From positions 1 through 40,344 of the forward strand of contig JAJFJD010000018.1 of the NCBI GenBank assembly GCA_021774335.1: a stretch of DNA of 40,344 bases, read 5' to 3'. Shown piece by piece: positions 1-8,061 of this stretch. Origin of the DNA: Alphaproteobacteria bacterium (lineage in GTDB: Bacteria > Pseudomonadota > Alphaproteobacteria > UBA8366). The notes under the pieces are model-generated. The model worked only from the letters and a program-made list of their open reading frames with translations, was not told the DNA's origin and ran no database searches. The position numbers were made by a program, and so were the translations under genes. Every line of letters begins with the position of its first letter. Within the stretch, counting starts at the first letter, position 1.

Positions 1-659
1 TTAACGGTCTTGCGAACCGTCGACTTGCGGGCAACCTTCTTCGCGGGCTTACGAGCAGCAGGCTTCCGCTTGGCGGTCTTACGAACCGTCGACTTGCGGG
101 CAACCTTCTTCGCGGGCTTACGAGCTGTGGCTTTCCGCTTAACGGTCTTACGAACCGTCGACTTGCGGGCGACCTTCTTCGCGGGCTTACGAGCTGAGGC
201 TTTCCGCTTAACGGTCTTACGAACCGTCGACTTGCGGGCGACCTTCTTCGCAGGCTTACGAGCAGCGGGCTTCCGCTTCACAATCTTGCGGGCGGTCGAC
301 TTGCGAGCAACCGTCTTCTTCGCAGGCTTACGGGCCGTCGACTTACGAACGACCTTCTTCGCGGGCTTGCGAGCAACGGTCTTCCGCTTCACAGTCTTGC
401 GAGCGGTCGACTTGCGAGCAACGGTCTTCTTCGCAGGCTTACGGGCCGTCGACTTACGAACGACCTTCTTCGCGGGCTTGCGAGCAACGGTCTTCTTGGC
501 GGGTTTACGAGCCGTAGTCTTCTTGGCCGTGGTCTTCCGCGCCGTGGTCTTACGGACGGTGGACTTACGAGCTGCCGAAGGCTTACGACGCGCCGCCGTA
601 GCTTTGCGGACCGGACGCTTACGCGCCGTGGTCTTTCGCGTCTTCGATTTAACAGGCAT
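1..659 (-). CDS. Histone H1-like Lys/Arg-rich repeat protein (3' end outside window)
   Basis: A minus-strand frame opens at ATG 657-659 (MPVKSKTRKTTARKRPVRK) and stays open to the window edge, so about 219 residues are visible and the C-terminus is missing. It consists almost only of Lys, Arg, Ala, Thr, Val, Ser and Pro. Motifs such as ARKPAKK and VRKSTARK recur, as in eukaryotic histone H1 tails and bacterial H1-like proteins. Such proteins bind DNA non-specifically and compact the nucleoid; no globular domain is seen here. The long opposite-strand frames over this stretch are by-products of the repeat composition. Function is inferred from composition only. Confidence that this strand is the coding one is high, because the opposite frames give no recognisable protein and the start sits after a plausible upstream region. 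Confidence 0.85.
   Translation of the reverse strand, partial: MPVKSKTRKTTARKRPVRKATAARRKPSAARKSTVRKTTARKTTAKKTTARKPAKKTVARKPAKKVVRKSTARKPAKKTVARKSTARKTVKRKTVARKPAKKVVRKSTARKPAKKTVARKSTARKIVKRKPAARKPAKKVARKSTVRKTVKRKASARKPAKKVARKSTVRKTVKRKATARKPAKKVARKSTVRKTAKRKPAARKPAKKVARKSTVRKTV
3..500 (-). repeat. Tandem coding repeats of 69 bp and 111 bp in the H1-like gene
   Basis: The sequence GAACCGTCGAC recurs at 14, 83, 152 and 221, exactly 69 bp (23 codons) apart, with a diverged fifth unit near 290. A second near-identical direct repeat of 111 bp (37 codons) starts near 292 and 403. Both periods are multiples of three, so copy-number change keeps the reading frame. The array is expected to vary in length between strains by slippage or recombination. 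Confidence 0.85.
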
Positions 660-689
660 TTTAATTCCCTCGTTAGTGCGGTGATCACC

Positions 690-766
690 TTGGCCAGTAA
701 CCGCAATACAAATAAAGCTGTGATCAAGTAACTTCTAATACGCGGTCGCATTTGGCCAATAACCGC
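690..766. promoter_or_regulatory. Pair of 15-bp direct repeats upstream of the H1-like gene
   Basis: TTGGCCAGTAACCGC (690-704) and TTGGCCAATAACCGC (752-766) differ at one position and lie 62 bp apart, 31 and 93 bp upstream of the H1-like start codon. They could be operator sites of an unknown regulator. A short tandem repeat of CGTTACCAAAA (796-806, 807-817) follows. The rest of 770-1050 has no gene that I can support. Confidence 0.4.
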
Positions 767-1050
767 GGTTACGCAACCGTGCAATAAGAGGTTTTCGTTA
801 CCAAAACGTTACCAAAACACGGCGTGTGGTTTTTTATGCTGCCTGTTTTGTTAAACGATTACTCGTCCAACACAGACGCTGTTTTATTAATGTTTCGGAG
901 AATGCGAACGCCATCGCATCGAGCGAGGCAGAGTCCACCCAACGATGGCAGTCGCCATTCGCGCGGCATTACGCCATGCAAGGATAGGCGAATCGTGCGT
1001 GTTCGCAGGAATGTCGCTAAAAGGCGCGGATTTTCGCCATTCTGTCGCTG

Positions 1051-1728
1051 TTATTCAGAACGCCGAAGCGGAACCGAAAGATAACAGCCAAACTCTTCGA
1101 CGGTGTTGCAGCTGATACACGCGTGCACGCGTCCTTGCTTGCCGTCGAAAACCGCCGGACTCTTTAACGGAAACATTGGCTGATGCCACACACCCGGCTT
1201 AATCGTTAATCCAAATCGCCCGTCGAAAAAAAATGCAATAAAATTTTCCGGACGAATATTTTCACCCGGTTTTGCCAATAACGCGACGAACGGTCCTGTG
1301 TCCCGAGGGAAGAAAGTTTGGCTGCTATCGGGGTGATAATTCGCTTCGCAAACGAGCACGCGTGAAAGATCGGGCGTCATCGAATTGTTCGACGCAAGCG
1401 CGGGATCGGAAAACCACCCTATTATATAGTCACCATCGACGGCGAGATTTCGCGCGCGAAATACATCGCCTTCCCGCCAATACTCGAAAGCACCCGACGT
1501 AATGCCGCCGCCGGTTCCAGTGCCTGCATCGATCGGACGCCAACCCGGTGTAGGCCAGGTTACGATTTCCACCGCAGCGGACTCGAACGAGGTTTCCAAC
1601 CGCCCGAACTCGGCCAAGTTTTCCGCCGTTGCCTCGTGCAGCGGAACGTCGAATACCGACACATCGCCACCAACGATCGAAGGAAGCGCAATCGCGGCGT
1701 CATTCTCCGCCTGTCCTGAAATTGTCAT
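1051..1728 (-). CDS. Ureidoglycolate lyase-like protein (AllA-type cupin fold)
   Basis: The 225-residue product resembles ureidoglycolate lyase in its C-terminal half. It has a GVWHQPMFPL segment that matches the conserved WHHPLF region of AllA, and a following VHACISC strand. AllA splits ureidoglycolate into glyoxylate and urea in purine breakdown. This protein is longer than E. coli AllA (about 160 residues), with an N-terminal extension, so the substrate may differ. It lies 47 bp downstream of phnW on the same strand and is probably co-transcribed with it. No other allantoin genes are nearby, so a role linked to phnW rather than to purines is possible. The family assignment is fairly sure; the reaction is not. 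Confidence 0.7.
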   Translation of the reverse strand: MTISGQAENDAAIALPSIVGGDVSVFDVPLHEATAENLAEFGRLETSFESAAVEIVTWPTPGWRPIDAGTGTGGGITSGAFEYWREGDVFRARNLAVDGDYIIGWFSDPALASNNSMTPDLSRVLVCEANYHPDSSQTFFPRDTGPFVALLAKPGENIRPENFIAFFFDGRFGLTIKPGVWHQPMFPLKSPAVFDGKQGRVHACISCNTVEEFGCYLSVPLRRSE

Positions 1729-1775
1729 TACCGTCTCCCGGCGTCGTGATGACGCGTCGTTCTATCCTTCTGCCA

Positions 1776-2906
1776 CTATCCGGACCGCGGGCCGAGTTCC
1801 GTAACACCCATCGTCTTAATCACATCTTGTATGGCGTCCAACGCGGCATTGATCTGTTCGAGCCCTAAACGGCCGATGCATCCGATACGGAATGTCGGCG
1901 CCACGGTCAATTTGCCAGGATAGAGAAGGAATCCCTTTTCGCCGACGCGCCTATAAAATTCCTCGAAGTCGAACGCCGGATCCGCGGGCATGTGAAAGGT
2001 CACGATGATCGGTGCTTGCAAATTGTCTGACAGAAGCGGCGCGAAACCCATCTTCTTCATGCCGTCGATCAACGCGCGGCAATTTTTCGAATAGCGGCCG
2101 CCACGTCCATCGACACCACCTTCCTCTTCGTGTTCCCGCAGCGCCTGATCGAACGCGGCCAGCACATGCGTCGGCGGCGTGAATCGCCACTGTCCGTTCC
2201 CCTCCAGCGCTTGCCATTGATCGTAGAGATCGAGGCTGAGCGAATGGCAATTTCCTTTGCATTGTTCCAGTGCCGATTTCCGGAAAACCGCGAAACCGAT
2301 TCCCGGCACGCCTTCGATACATTTGTTGCTGGAAGCGACGACTGCATCGAACGGCACCGTCGCCGCATCGAGCGGCAGGGCGCCGAACGCGCTCATGGAA
2401 TCGATCAGTAGCGACCGGTCATGTTTCTTCACACAGGCGGCAATTTCAGAAATCGGATTGAGGATGCCCGAAGTCGTTTCGCAATGCACCGCCGCCACAT
2501 GCGTGATCGACGTGTCGCCTTGCAGCAGGGTATCCAATGCCGCAACGTCGCTCGGCACGTCCTCCGCCGTTTCCAACGTGACGCTGGCGCGGCCGAGATA
2601 ATCACATATCTTGACCATTCGATGGCCGTAGGCGCCATTGATCAAAACGAGCAGCTTGCCGTCGCGCGGCAACATCGTCGAGATCGCCGCCTCGACAACG
2701 AAGGTACCGCTTCCCTGCAACGGGACGCATACATAGTCGTCACCCGCACCGAGCAGCTCGACCAATCTATTCCGGACACGCGCCGTCATGTCGATGAACG
2801 CCGCATCGCGGGAACCCCAGTCGTGCAGCATCGCCTGTTTGATCGACAAAGAGGTGGTCAACGGGCCTGGCGTCAACAGCCAAGGATCTTGGGTTTCGGA
2901 CAACAT
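1776..2906 (-). CDS. phnW: 2-aminoethylphosphonate--pyruvate transaminase
   Basis: The 376-residue product is a class V PLP aminotransferase. It begins with the LLTPGPLTTS signature of PhnW and carries LLIDSMSAFG (Asp169, PLP ring contact) and ASSNKCIEGVPG, with Lys195 as the Schiff-base lysine. It also has SLSLDLYDQW and FRIGCIG, as in Salmonella PhnW, and full family length. PhnW moves the amino group of 2-aminoethylphosphonate to pyruvate, giving phosphonoacetaldehyde and alanine in the cytoplasm. No phnX hydrolase or phnA is in the window; the aldehyde dehydrogenase at 8062 might oxidise the product, but that is a guess. It is divergent from a LysR gene across a 104-bp gap that contains a promoter. 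The start at 2906 is fixed by the family N-terminus. Confidence 0.93.
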   Translation of the reverse strand: MLSETQDPWLLTPGPLTTSLSIKQAMLHDWGSRDAAFIDMTARVRNRLVELLGAGDDYVCVPLQGSGTFVVEAAISTMLPRDGKLLVLINGAYGHRMVKICDYLGRASVTLETAEDVPSDVAALDTLLQGDTSITHVAAVHCETTSGILNPISEIAACVKKHDRSLLIDSMSAFGALPLDAATVPFDAVVASSNKCIEGVPGIGFAVFRKSALEQCKGNCHSLSLDLYDQWQALEGNGQWRFTPPTHVLAAFDQALREHEEEGGVDGRGGRYSKNCRALIDGMKKMGFAPLLSDNLQAPIIVTFHMPADPAFDFEEFYRRVGEKGFLLYPGKLTVAPTFRIGCIGRLGLEQINAALDAIQDVIKTMGVTELGPRSG

Positions 2907-3043
2907 CAGGCGATCTCCTAGGAATCATGCGGGAACCGATTGCGATATAAAATCGTTGCTCCTATCATAAATCAAATCGCTATTTTTGATATGAGTTATT
3001 GATTGAACCTATGATTCATTCTCAGCTTCGCGCGTTCCATTTC
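2796..3043. repeat. Copy A of the duplicated phnW-lysR divergent promoter
   Basis: This stretch covers the first 37 codons of phnW, the 104-bp gap and about ten codons of lysR. It aligns without a gap between the two start codons to 6393-6640 (constant offset 3,597). The 104-bp gap differs at 15 positions, about 86% identity. A 22-bp block (2965-2986) is identical in both copies. Confidence 0.93.
2946..2990 (-). promoter_or_regulatory. Promoter and putative LysR operator between phnW and lysR
   Basis: Read on the minus strand, TTGATT (2970-2975) and TTTATA (2946-2951), separated by 18 bp, form a plausible sigma-70 promoter for phnW. Overlapping the -35 box is an inverted repeat, ATCAAA-N8-TTTGAT (2971-2990), a likely site for the divergent LysR protein. 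Both elements are kept in the second copy (6543-6572), although there the right arm of the inverted repeat has changed to TTCGAT. Confidence 0.55.
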
Positions 3044-3892
3044 GTCGCCACCGAAGGCAGCTTCACCCGCGCGGCTGCGACACTGTGCGTCACCCAACCG
3101 ACGCTCTCGATGCAGGTGAAAGATCTGGAAGAGCGATATCAGGTCCGTCTGTTTAACCGGCGCGGCCAACGCATCGAAATGACAAAAATGGGCCGCGACC
3201 TGTTGGAAATCACGCAGGGTATTTTCGACCTCGAGCAGAATGCGGAAGAATTGATGTCCGCCGCGCAGGTGCTCGATGCGGGTCACCTCCGTGTCGGCGC
3301 CGATAGCACCACGCATATCATACCGGTCATCGCTTCCTTCGCGGCGGCGTATCCCGGGGTGAAGCTGGCGTTGGCCACCGGCAGCGCCCGGACGACGCTG
3401 AACGACCTGCTCGAATACCGGACCGATATTGCCTTGATGGCGGATCCGATGAACGAACCTCGATTGGAAACGCGTCCCTTCAGCCGAGACCGGATCGTCA
3501 CAATCGTGCCGTCAGGTCATCGTTTGTCCGGGTTGCCATCCATCGCATTGAGAAAACTTATGGACGAGCGGCTGATCCTGCGCGAAAGCGGATCCGCCAC
3601 CCGCCGTATTTTCGACGAAGCCACGCGCGCTTTGGGTATTGCCCATACCGAATTCATGGAGATCGGCAGTCACGAAGGCGTTTATGAGGCGATCGCCGCC
3701 GGATTGGGCGTCGGCGTCGCCTCGGAAGCGGAACTCGGTCGTGACAGCCGCATCGCCGCCATCCCAATCGACGATCCTCCCTTAATAATGACCGAATACC
3801 TTGTGTGTCTGAAGGACAGGCTGCGTCTCGGCGCCGTCGGCGCGTTCATTGCCATCGCGGAGCAGCATTCAAACATTGCCGCAGCACCATAG
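3011..3892 (+). CDS. LysR-family transcriptional regulator, probable phnW regulator
   Basis: The product is about 293 residues. The N-terminal winged helix-turn-helix has the typical SQLRAFHFVATEGSFTRAA, then TQPTLSMQVKDLEE for the recognition helix. It is followed by a LysR substrate-binding domain with two Rossmann-like lobes. ATG 3011 is preferred over TTG 2999 because it gives the usual LysR N-terminus. Its divergent position to phnW, with an operator-like inverted repeat between them, is the classic LysR arrangement and suggests control of phnW plus self-repression. The effector is unknown; 2-aminoethylphosphonate or a precursor would be logical. It ends two bases before the convergent flavoprotein gene. 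The copied promoter near 6550 implies that it also controls the genes on either side of that site. Confidence 0.9.
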   Translation: MIHSQLRAFHFVATEGSFTRAAATLCVTQPTLSMQVKDLEERYQVRLFNRRGQRIEMTKMGRDLLEITQGIFDLEQNAEELMSAAQVLDAGHLRVGADSTTHIIPVIASFAAAYPGVKLALATGSARTTLNDLLEYRTDIALMADPMNEPRLETRPFSRDRIVTIVPSGHRLSGLPSIALRKLMDERLILRESGSATRRIFDEATRALGIAHTEFMEIGSHEGVYEAIAAGLGVGVASEAELGRDSRIAAIPIDDPPLIMTEYLVCLKDRLRLGAVGAFIAIAEQHSNIAAAP

Positions 3893-3894
3893 CG

Positions 3895-6342
3895 CTATTG
3901 CCGTACCCGTTTTGACTTCGGGTCATAGGGCGCCTGTAACTGTGGCGTCGCATCGAAACGCTCCCCTGCGATCTCAATCTGGAATTGGCCGGACAACATC
4001 TCCGTATTGTTCTGCCCGGGCTCCCGTTTGACGAACCCGCTTCCAACGGACCGACCCAGCGTATGGCCATACGCGCCCGACCGGATATCCCCGATCGGTT
4101 CGCCATCGCGCAAAATCATCTCACCGCCCCATAAGACCGGGTCAGGATCGTCGACGGTGAACATAACGAGGCGCCGCGACGGTTCGTCCGCTTTCGCGGC
4201 GCGCAATGCATCCCGGCCGATGAAGGCATCCTCTTTCTCGAGGCGCAGCGCAAAGGCCAGTCCGGCTTCAAACGGCGTCACGTCGGGGGATAGTTCGTGG
4301 CTCCACGCCCGATACCCTTTCTCAAGACGCAGGCTTTCCATCGCGTAATAGCCGGCGTCGCGAAGTCCGAGGTCGGCCCCCGCGGATTCGATGGCCTCAT
4401 AGACGGCGGCGCCGAACTCAGCCGGCATATACAGCTCCCAACCGAGTTCGCCGACATAGGTAATGCGCACCGCCCATATCGGCGCGTGAGCGATGTCGAT
4501 TTCCTGCATCGTGGCGAAGGGAAAGGCCTCGTTGGAAAAATCCGTTTTGCAAATCCGCGACAGCAGGTCGCACGACTTCGGCCCCATGACACCCAGCACC
4601 GCATAGGCCGACGTCACGTCGGTCAGATACGCATCGGCATCCGGTGGGATATGGCGCGACATCCAATCGAAATCGCGTACGGCCTGGGCCGACCCGGACA
4701 CGATCAGAAATTGCTCCTCGGCCAACCGGGTCACGGTGACGTCGCTTTCGTATCCACCGCTCGGATTCAACATGCCCGTATAGACCGTGCGTCCCGGCGT
4801 CACGCCGACGTCATTGGCGCACAAGGTCTGCATAACCGATTCCGCATGGCGACCCTGCATCAGGAATTTAGAGAAAGAGGTTTGATCGAAGACGCCGACC
4901 GCCTCCCGCACCGCGCGGCATTCCGCCGCCACGTTTGGGAACCAGTTCTGGCGGCCATAGGAATAGTCGTTTTCCGGAGTGGCGTCGTTTTCCGCAAACC
5001 AGATTGGCCGCTCCCAGCCCATCTTGCTGCCGAAACACGCGCCCTTCTCCTTCAGCCGCTCATAGAAAGGCGACGTGCGGAGCGGCCGCCCGCTTTCAAG
5101 CTCCCGGTTGGGCCAGGGCATCGCGTAATGCATACCGACGACTTCGCTAACCCGGTCGCGCAGCCAGGTCTCATTGTTGTGGAACGGCGCGAAGCGGCGG
5201 ATATCGACCGGCCAGAGGTCAAGCGTCGGCGAGCCGTTTACGATCCATTCCGCAAGAGCCATACCGGCGCCTCCGGCGCTGGCAATCCCCATCGAGTTGA
5301 ACCCGGCCCCGACAAAGAATCCAGAAAGGCCCGGCGCTTCTCCCAAAATGTAATTCGCATCCGGGGTAAAGCTCTCAGGGCCGTTGATAAACTGACGCAC
5401 TTCAACCGTTTCCAGGGCAGGAACCCGGTGCAGCGCATTCGTCATGAGGACTTCGAATTGGTCCCAGTCGTCGGGCAACAGCGTGAACTCGAAATCGTCG
5501 GGAATTCCATCCATGCCCCATGGCTTCGCGGACGGCTCGAAACCGCCCATCACCAGCCCGCCAACCTCTTCCTTGAAATAGATCATGCCGTCGTAATCGC
5601 GCATGACCGGCAGGTCGGGCGTTATGCCGTCGATCTGACGCGTGACGATGTACATGTGTTCGCAGGAATAGAGTGGCACATCGACGCCGCACATGGCGCC
5701 GACCTTACGCGCCCATTGCCCACCGCAATTGACGACCACTTCGGCTTGGATGTCGCCCCCGTCGGTTTCCACACCGCGCACCACGCCGTCTTGGGTCTTG
5801 ATACCCGTAACCCGAACACCCTCGATGATTTTGGCACCGCCCTGCCGCGCGCCTCTGGCGAGCGCCTGGGTGAGGTCGGTGGGATTGGCCTTGCCGTCGC
5901 CGGGAATCCAGACGCCGCCCTGCAGATCGTCGCTGCGCATCACCGGCCAACGCCGAGCAGCCTCAGCGGCGTCAACCAGTTCCGCCTCGACACCATATGC
6001 ACCGGCGATCGCCACCGTCCGCCGCAATGCGGTCATCCGATCCGGCGTCCGCGCGACGGCTAGGCTGCCGCACCGTTTCCAGCCGGTGGCAAGACCGGTT
6101 TCCTCTTCCAGCGATTCATAGAGTTGCGTGCTGTACTGAATAAGCCGTGTCAGGTCCTCATTGACCCGAAGCTGACCGACCAACCCGGCCGCATGCCAGG
6201 TGGTCCCGCCGCTTAGCCGCCCTTGCTCGAGCAGGACGATGTCCTTCCAACCCAGTTTGGTGAGGTGATAGGCGACACTGCATCCGACGATGCCGCCGCC
6301 GACAATGACGACTTGAGCTTGGCTGGGCAGATTGTTGTTCAT
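3895..6342 (-). CDS. FAD-dependent dimethylglycine/sarcosine dehydrogenase-like protein with GcvT domain
   Basis: The 815-residue product has an N-terminal FAD fold (VVIVGGGIVGCSVAYHL, GxGxxG at about residues 15-20). The motif GGTTWHAAGL follows, in which His50 matches the histidine that carries covalent FAD in dimethylglycine and sarcosine dehydrogenases. The C-terminal half is a GcvT/aminomethyltransferase-type folate domain (FDQTSFSKFLMQG, SDVTVTRL, YVGELGWELY). These enzymes oxidatively demethylate N-methyl amines and pass the methyl group to tetrahydrofolate. ATG 6342 is chosen; an upstream in-frame ATG at 6363 would add seven residues. The ATG overlaps the stop of the phnW remnant (ATGA), so translation may be coupled to it. 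The substrate is unknown; N-methylated glycine or amino-phosphonate are candidates. Confidence 0.88.
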   Translation of the reverse strand: MNNNLPSQAQVVIVGGGIVGCSVAYHLTKLGWKDIVLLEQGRLSGGTTWHAAGLVGQLRVNEDLTRLIQYSTQLYESLEEETGLATGWKRCGSLAVARTPDRMTALRRTVAIAGAYGVEAELVDAAEAARRWPVMRSDDLQGGVWIPGDGKANPTDLTQALARGARQGGAKIIEGVRVTGIKTQDGVVRGVETDGGDIQAEVVVNCGGQWARKVGAMCGVDVPLYSCEHMYIVTRQIDGITPDLPVMRDYDGMIYFKEEVGGLVMGGFEPSAKPWGMDGIPDDFEFTLLPDDWDQFEVLMTNALHRVPALETVEVRQFINGPESFTPDANYILGEAPGLSGFFVGAGFNSMGIASAGGAGMALAEWIVNGSPTLDLWPVDIRRFAPFHNNETWLRDRVSEVVGMHYAMPWPNRELESGRPLRTSPFYERLKEKGACFGSKMGWERPIWFAENDATPENDYSYGRQNWFPNVAAECRAVREAVGVFDQTSFSKFLMQGRHAESVMQTLCANDVGVTPGRTVYTGMLNPSGGYESDVTVTRLAEEQFLIVSGSAQAVRDFDWMSRHIPPDADAYLTDVTSAYAVLGVMGPKSCDLLSRICKTDFSNEAFPFATMQEIDIAHAPIWAVRITYVGELGWELYMPAEFGAAVYEAIESAGADLGLRDAGYYAMESLRLEKGYRAWSHELSPDVTPFEAGLAFALRLEKEDAFIGRDALRAAKADEPSRRLVMFTVDDPDPVLWGGEMILRDGEPIGDIRSGAYGHTLGRSVGSGFVKREPGQNNTEMLSGQFQIEIAGERFDATPQLQAPYDPKSKRVRQ

Positions 6343-6503
6343 GTGTTTTGTCCCGCTTGGCATTGATGACTGGGAAACCCTTCACCGAATGGTAGCGCCG
6401 CATCGTACGAGCCCCAGTCGTGCAGCATCGCCTGCTTGATGGAGAAAGACGTGATCAACGGGCCTGGCGTTAAAAACCAAAGGTATTGGGTCTCGGACGA
6501 CAT
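6339..6503 (-). pseudogene. phnW 5' remnant acting as leader ORF before the flavoprotein gene
   Basis: The frame starts at ATG 6503 with MSSETQYLWFLTPGPLITS and runs through SIKQAMLHDWGSYDAA. It matches the first 37 residues of phnW, then shifts to unrelated sequence (LPFGEGFPSHQ) and stops at 6339. It is 54 residues, far too short for an aminotransferase, so it is a truncated duplicate. Its TGA overlaps the ATG of the flavoprotein gene by ATGA. The remnant may supply the start signals for the downstream gene by translational coupling. Confidence 0.85.
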
Positions 6504-6640
6504 CAGGCGATCTCCTCGGAATCGTGCGGGAATCGAATGCGATATAAAATCGGCGCACCTTTCATAAATCAAATCGCTATTTTCGATACGAGTTATCGTT
6601 TGAGTTTATGACTCATTCTCAACTCCGCGCATTCCATCCT
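6393..6640. repeat. Copy B of the duplicated divergent promoter
   Basis: This is the second copy of the phnW-lysR region, from within the phnW remnant to about codon ten of a lysR remnant (ATGACTCATTCTCAACTCC at 6608). The spacing between the two start codons is the same as in copy A. The -10/-35 elements (6543-6548, 6567-6572) are unchanged. Outside this segment similarity to copy A stops on both sides. Confidence 0.92.
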
Positions 6641-6724
6641 CCGCGGCGGCGTATCCTGCCGGAACGCTTTGTGTTTATATCGCAGCCCTATCCCGACTCA
6701 TCGAAACACACCACAAAAAGACCA

Positions 6725-7924
6725 ATGAACAACAGCACTGGAATTCTGCAAGGCGTCCGCGTCCTCGACCTCGGCCGCATCATCGCCGGCCCGTTCTGTG
6801 GCCAGATCCTTGGTGATCTCGGCGCGGAAGTGATCAAGGTCGAACACCCGGACGGCGACGACACGCGCCATTGGAAACCGCCCACGGTCGGCGGCGAGGC
6901 CGCATATTTCTTTGCGATGAACCGCAACAAGTCCAGCATCTGTCTCGACCTGTCGAAGCCCGAGGGGTTGCAAATCCTGAAGGATCTGGTGGCGCAGTCA
7001 GACGTGCTGATCGAGAATTTCCGCCCGGGTGTCACCAAACGGCTCGGCATCGACTACGCCGCCCTGTCGGCGGTGAATCCAAAGCTGGTCTATTGCTCGA
7101 TTTCCGGCTTCGGCCAGGAAGGTCCGATGGCGGGCCGCGCGGCCTATGACTATGTCATCCAGGCGATGTCGGGGCTGATGTCGGTTACCGGCGAACCCGA
7201 GGGCACGCCGATCCGTTGTGGCGGCGCCGTTGCGGATTACCCGACCGGGCTTTGGGCGACAATCTCGATCCTTGCCGCCTTGATGGCGCGGCAGCAAACG
7301 GACAAAGGCCAGCATATCGATCTGTCGATGCATGACTGCACGTTGCTTCTGATGAGCCAGCTCGCGACACAATTCCTAGCGTCGGGCGAGCCGCCCGTCC
7401 GGGTCGGCAATGGACACGGCAGCGTCGTTCCTTTCTATGTCTATGACACCGCCGACCAGCCGCTCATGGTCCTGTGCGGCAATGACGCGATGTTCATACG
7501 AATGGCCGAGGCCATCGGCAGGCCAGACATGGCATCGGATTCCCGCTATGAAACCAACGCGGCCCGTGTCGAAAACCAGACCGCCCTGCATAAGGAGATC
7601 GGCGCGGCGTTGGCGAAAGAAAAGCGCGATGCCTGGATCGACAAGCTCGGTGAGGCGAACGTGCCCATCGCGCCGATCCGCAGCTTCCCCGAAGTGTTCG
7701 CAGCCCAGGAGGTGTTGGACCGCGACATGGTGCTCGACATTCCGCACCCCACGGCAGGAACGATCAAGGCGCTCGGCAGTCCTTTGAAGTTCTCGGATAC
7801 GCCGGTGGTAACGTCCACCGCGCCGCCCCTGCTCGGCCAGCATACCGAGGAAATTCTGTCGGAAATACTGGATCTCGAGAGCAACGCCATTGCACGATTG
7901 AAATCCGCAGGTATCATCGCCTGA
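6725..7924 (+). CDS. CaiB/BaiF-family CoA-transferase (class III)
   Basis: From ATG 6725 (MNNSTGILQGVRVLDLGRII) the product is 399 residues, the usual family length. It carries the N-terminal AGPFCGQILGDLGAEVIKVE, the NRNKSSICLDL segment and SGFGQEGPMAGRAAYDYVIQ, whose Asp142 fits the catalytic aspartate of formyl-CoA transferase. These enzymes move CoA between carboxylic acids. The frame is open upstream to ATG 6608, the copied lysR start, so a 39-residue fusion leader starting THSQLRAFH is possible; neither start has a strong ribosome site. The real acids are unknown. It is followed after 137 bp by an aldehyde dehydrogenase in the same direction, and the pair probably works in one pathway. 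Confidence 0.88.
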   Translation: MNNSTGILQGVRVLDLGRIIAGPFCGQILGDLGAEVIKVEHPDGDDTRHWKPPTVGGEAAYFFAMNRNKSSICLDLSKPEGLQILKDLVAQSDVLIENFRPGVTKRLGIDYAALSAVNPKLVYCSISGFGQEGPMAGRAAYDYVIQAMSGLMSVTGEPEGTPIRCGGAVADYPTGLWATISILAALMARQQTDKGQHIDLSMHDCTLLLMSQLATQFLASGEPPVRVGNGHGSVVPFYVYDTADQPLMVLCGNDAMFIRMAEAIGRPDMASDSRYETNAARVENQTALHKEIGAALAKEKRDAWIDKLGEANVPIAPIRSFPEVFAAQEVLDRDMVLDIPHPTAGTIKALGSPLKFSDTPVVTSTAPPLLGQHTEEILSEILDLESNAIARLKSAGIIA

Positions 7925-8061
7925 CCGAACGGCCGGTTGCGGGATTATTTTGTCCTCGAAGGGTCGGCGAAGCGGTACACGAACCCCATATCCCTACCGA
8001 CACATACGGATTCGGCGAAACCAGCGGCCCGGCGCCGCCTACTCTACCTAAGGAAAACCCT

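Noticed and set aside
10..684. Long plus-strand frame over the H1-like gene
   Set aside because: It is the reverse of a repeat-rich gene and gives a low-complexity protein without family features.
4297..6063. 588-codon plus-strand frame opposite the flavoprotein gene
   Set aside because: Antisense to a well-supported gene; no domain is recognisable.
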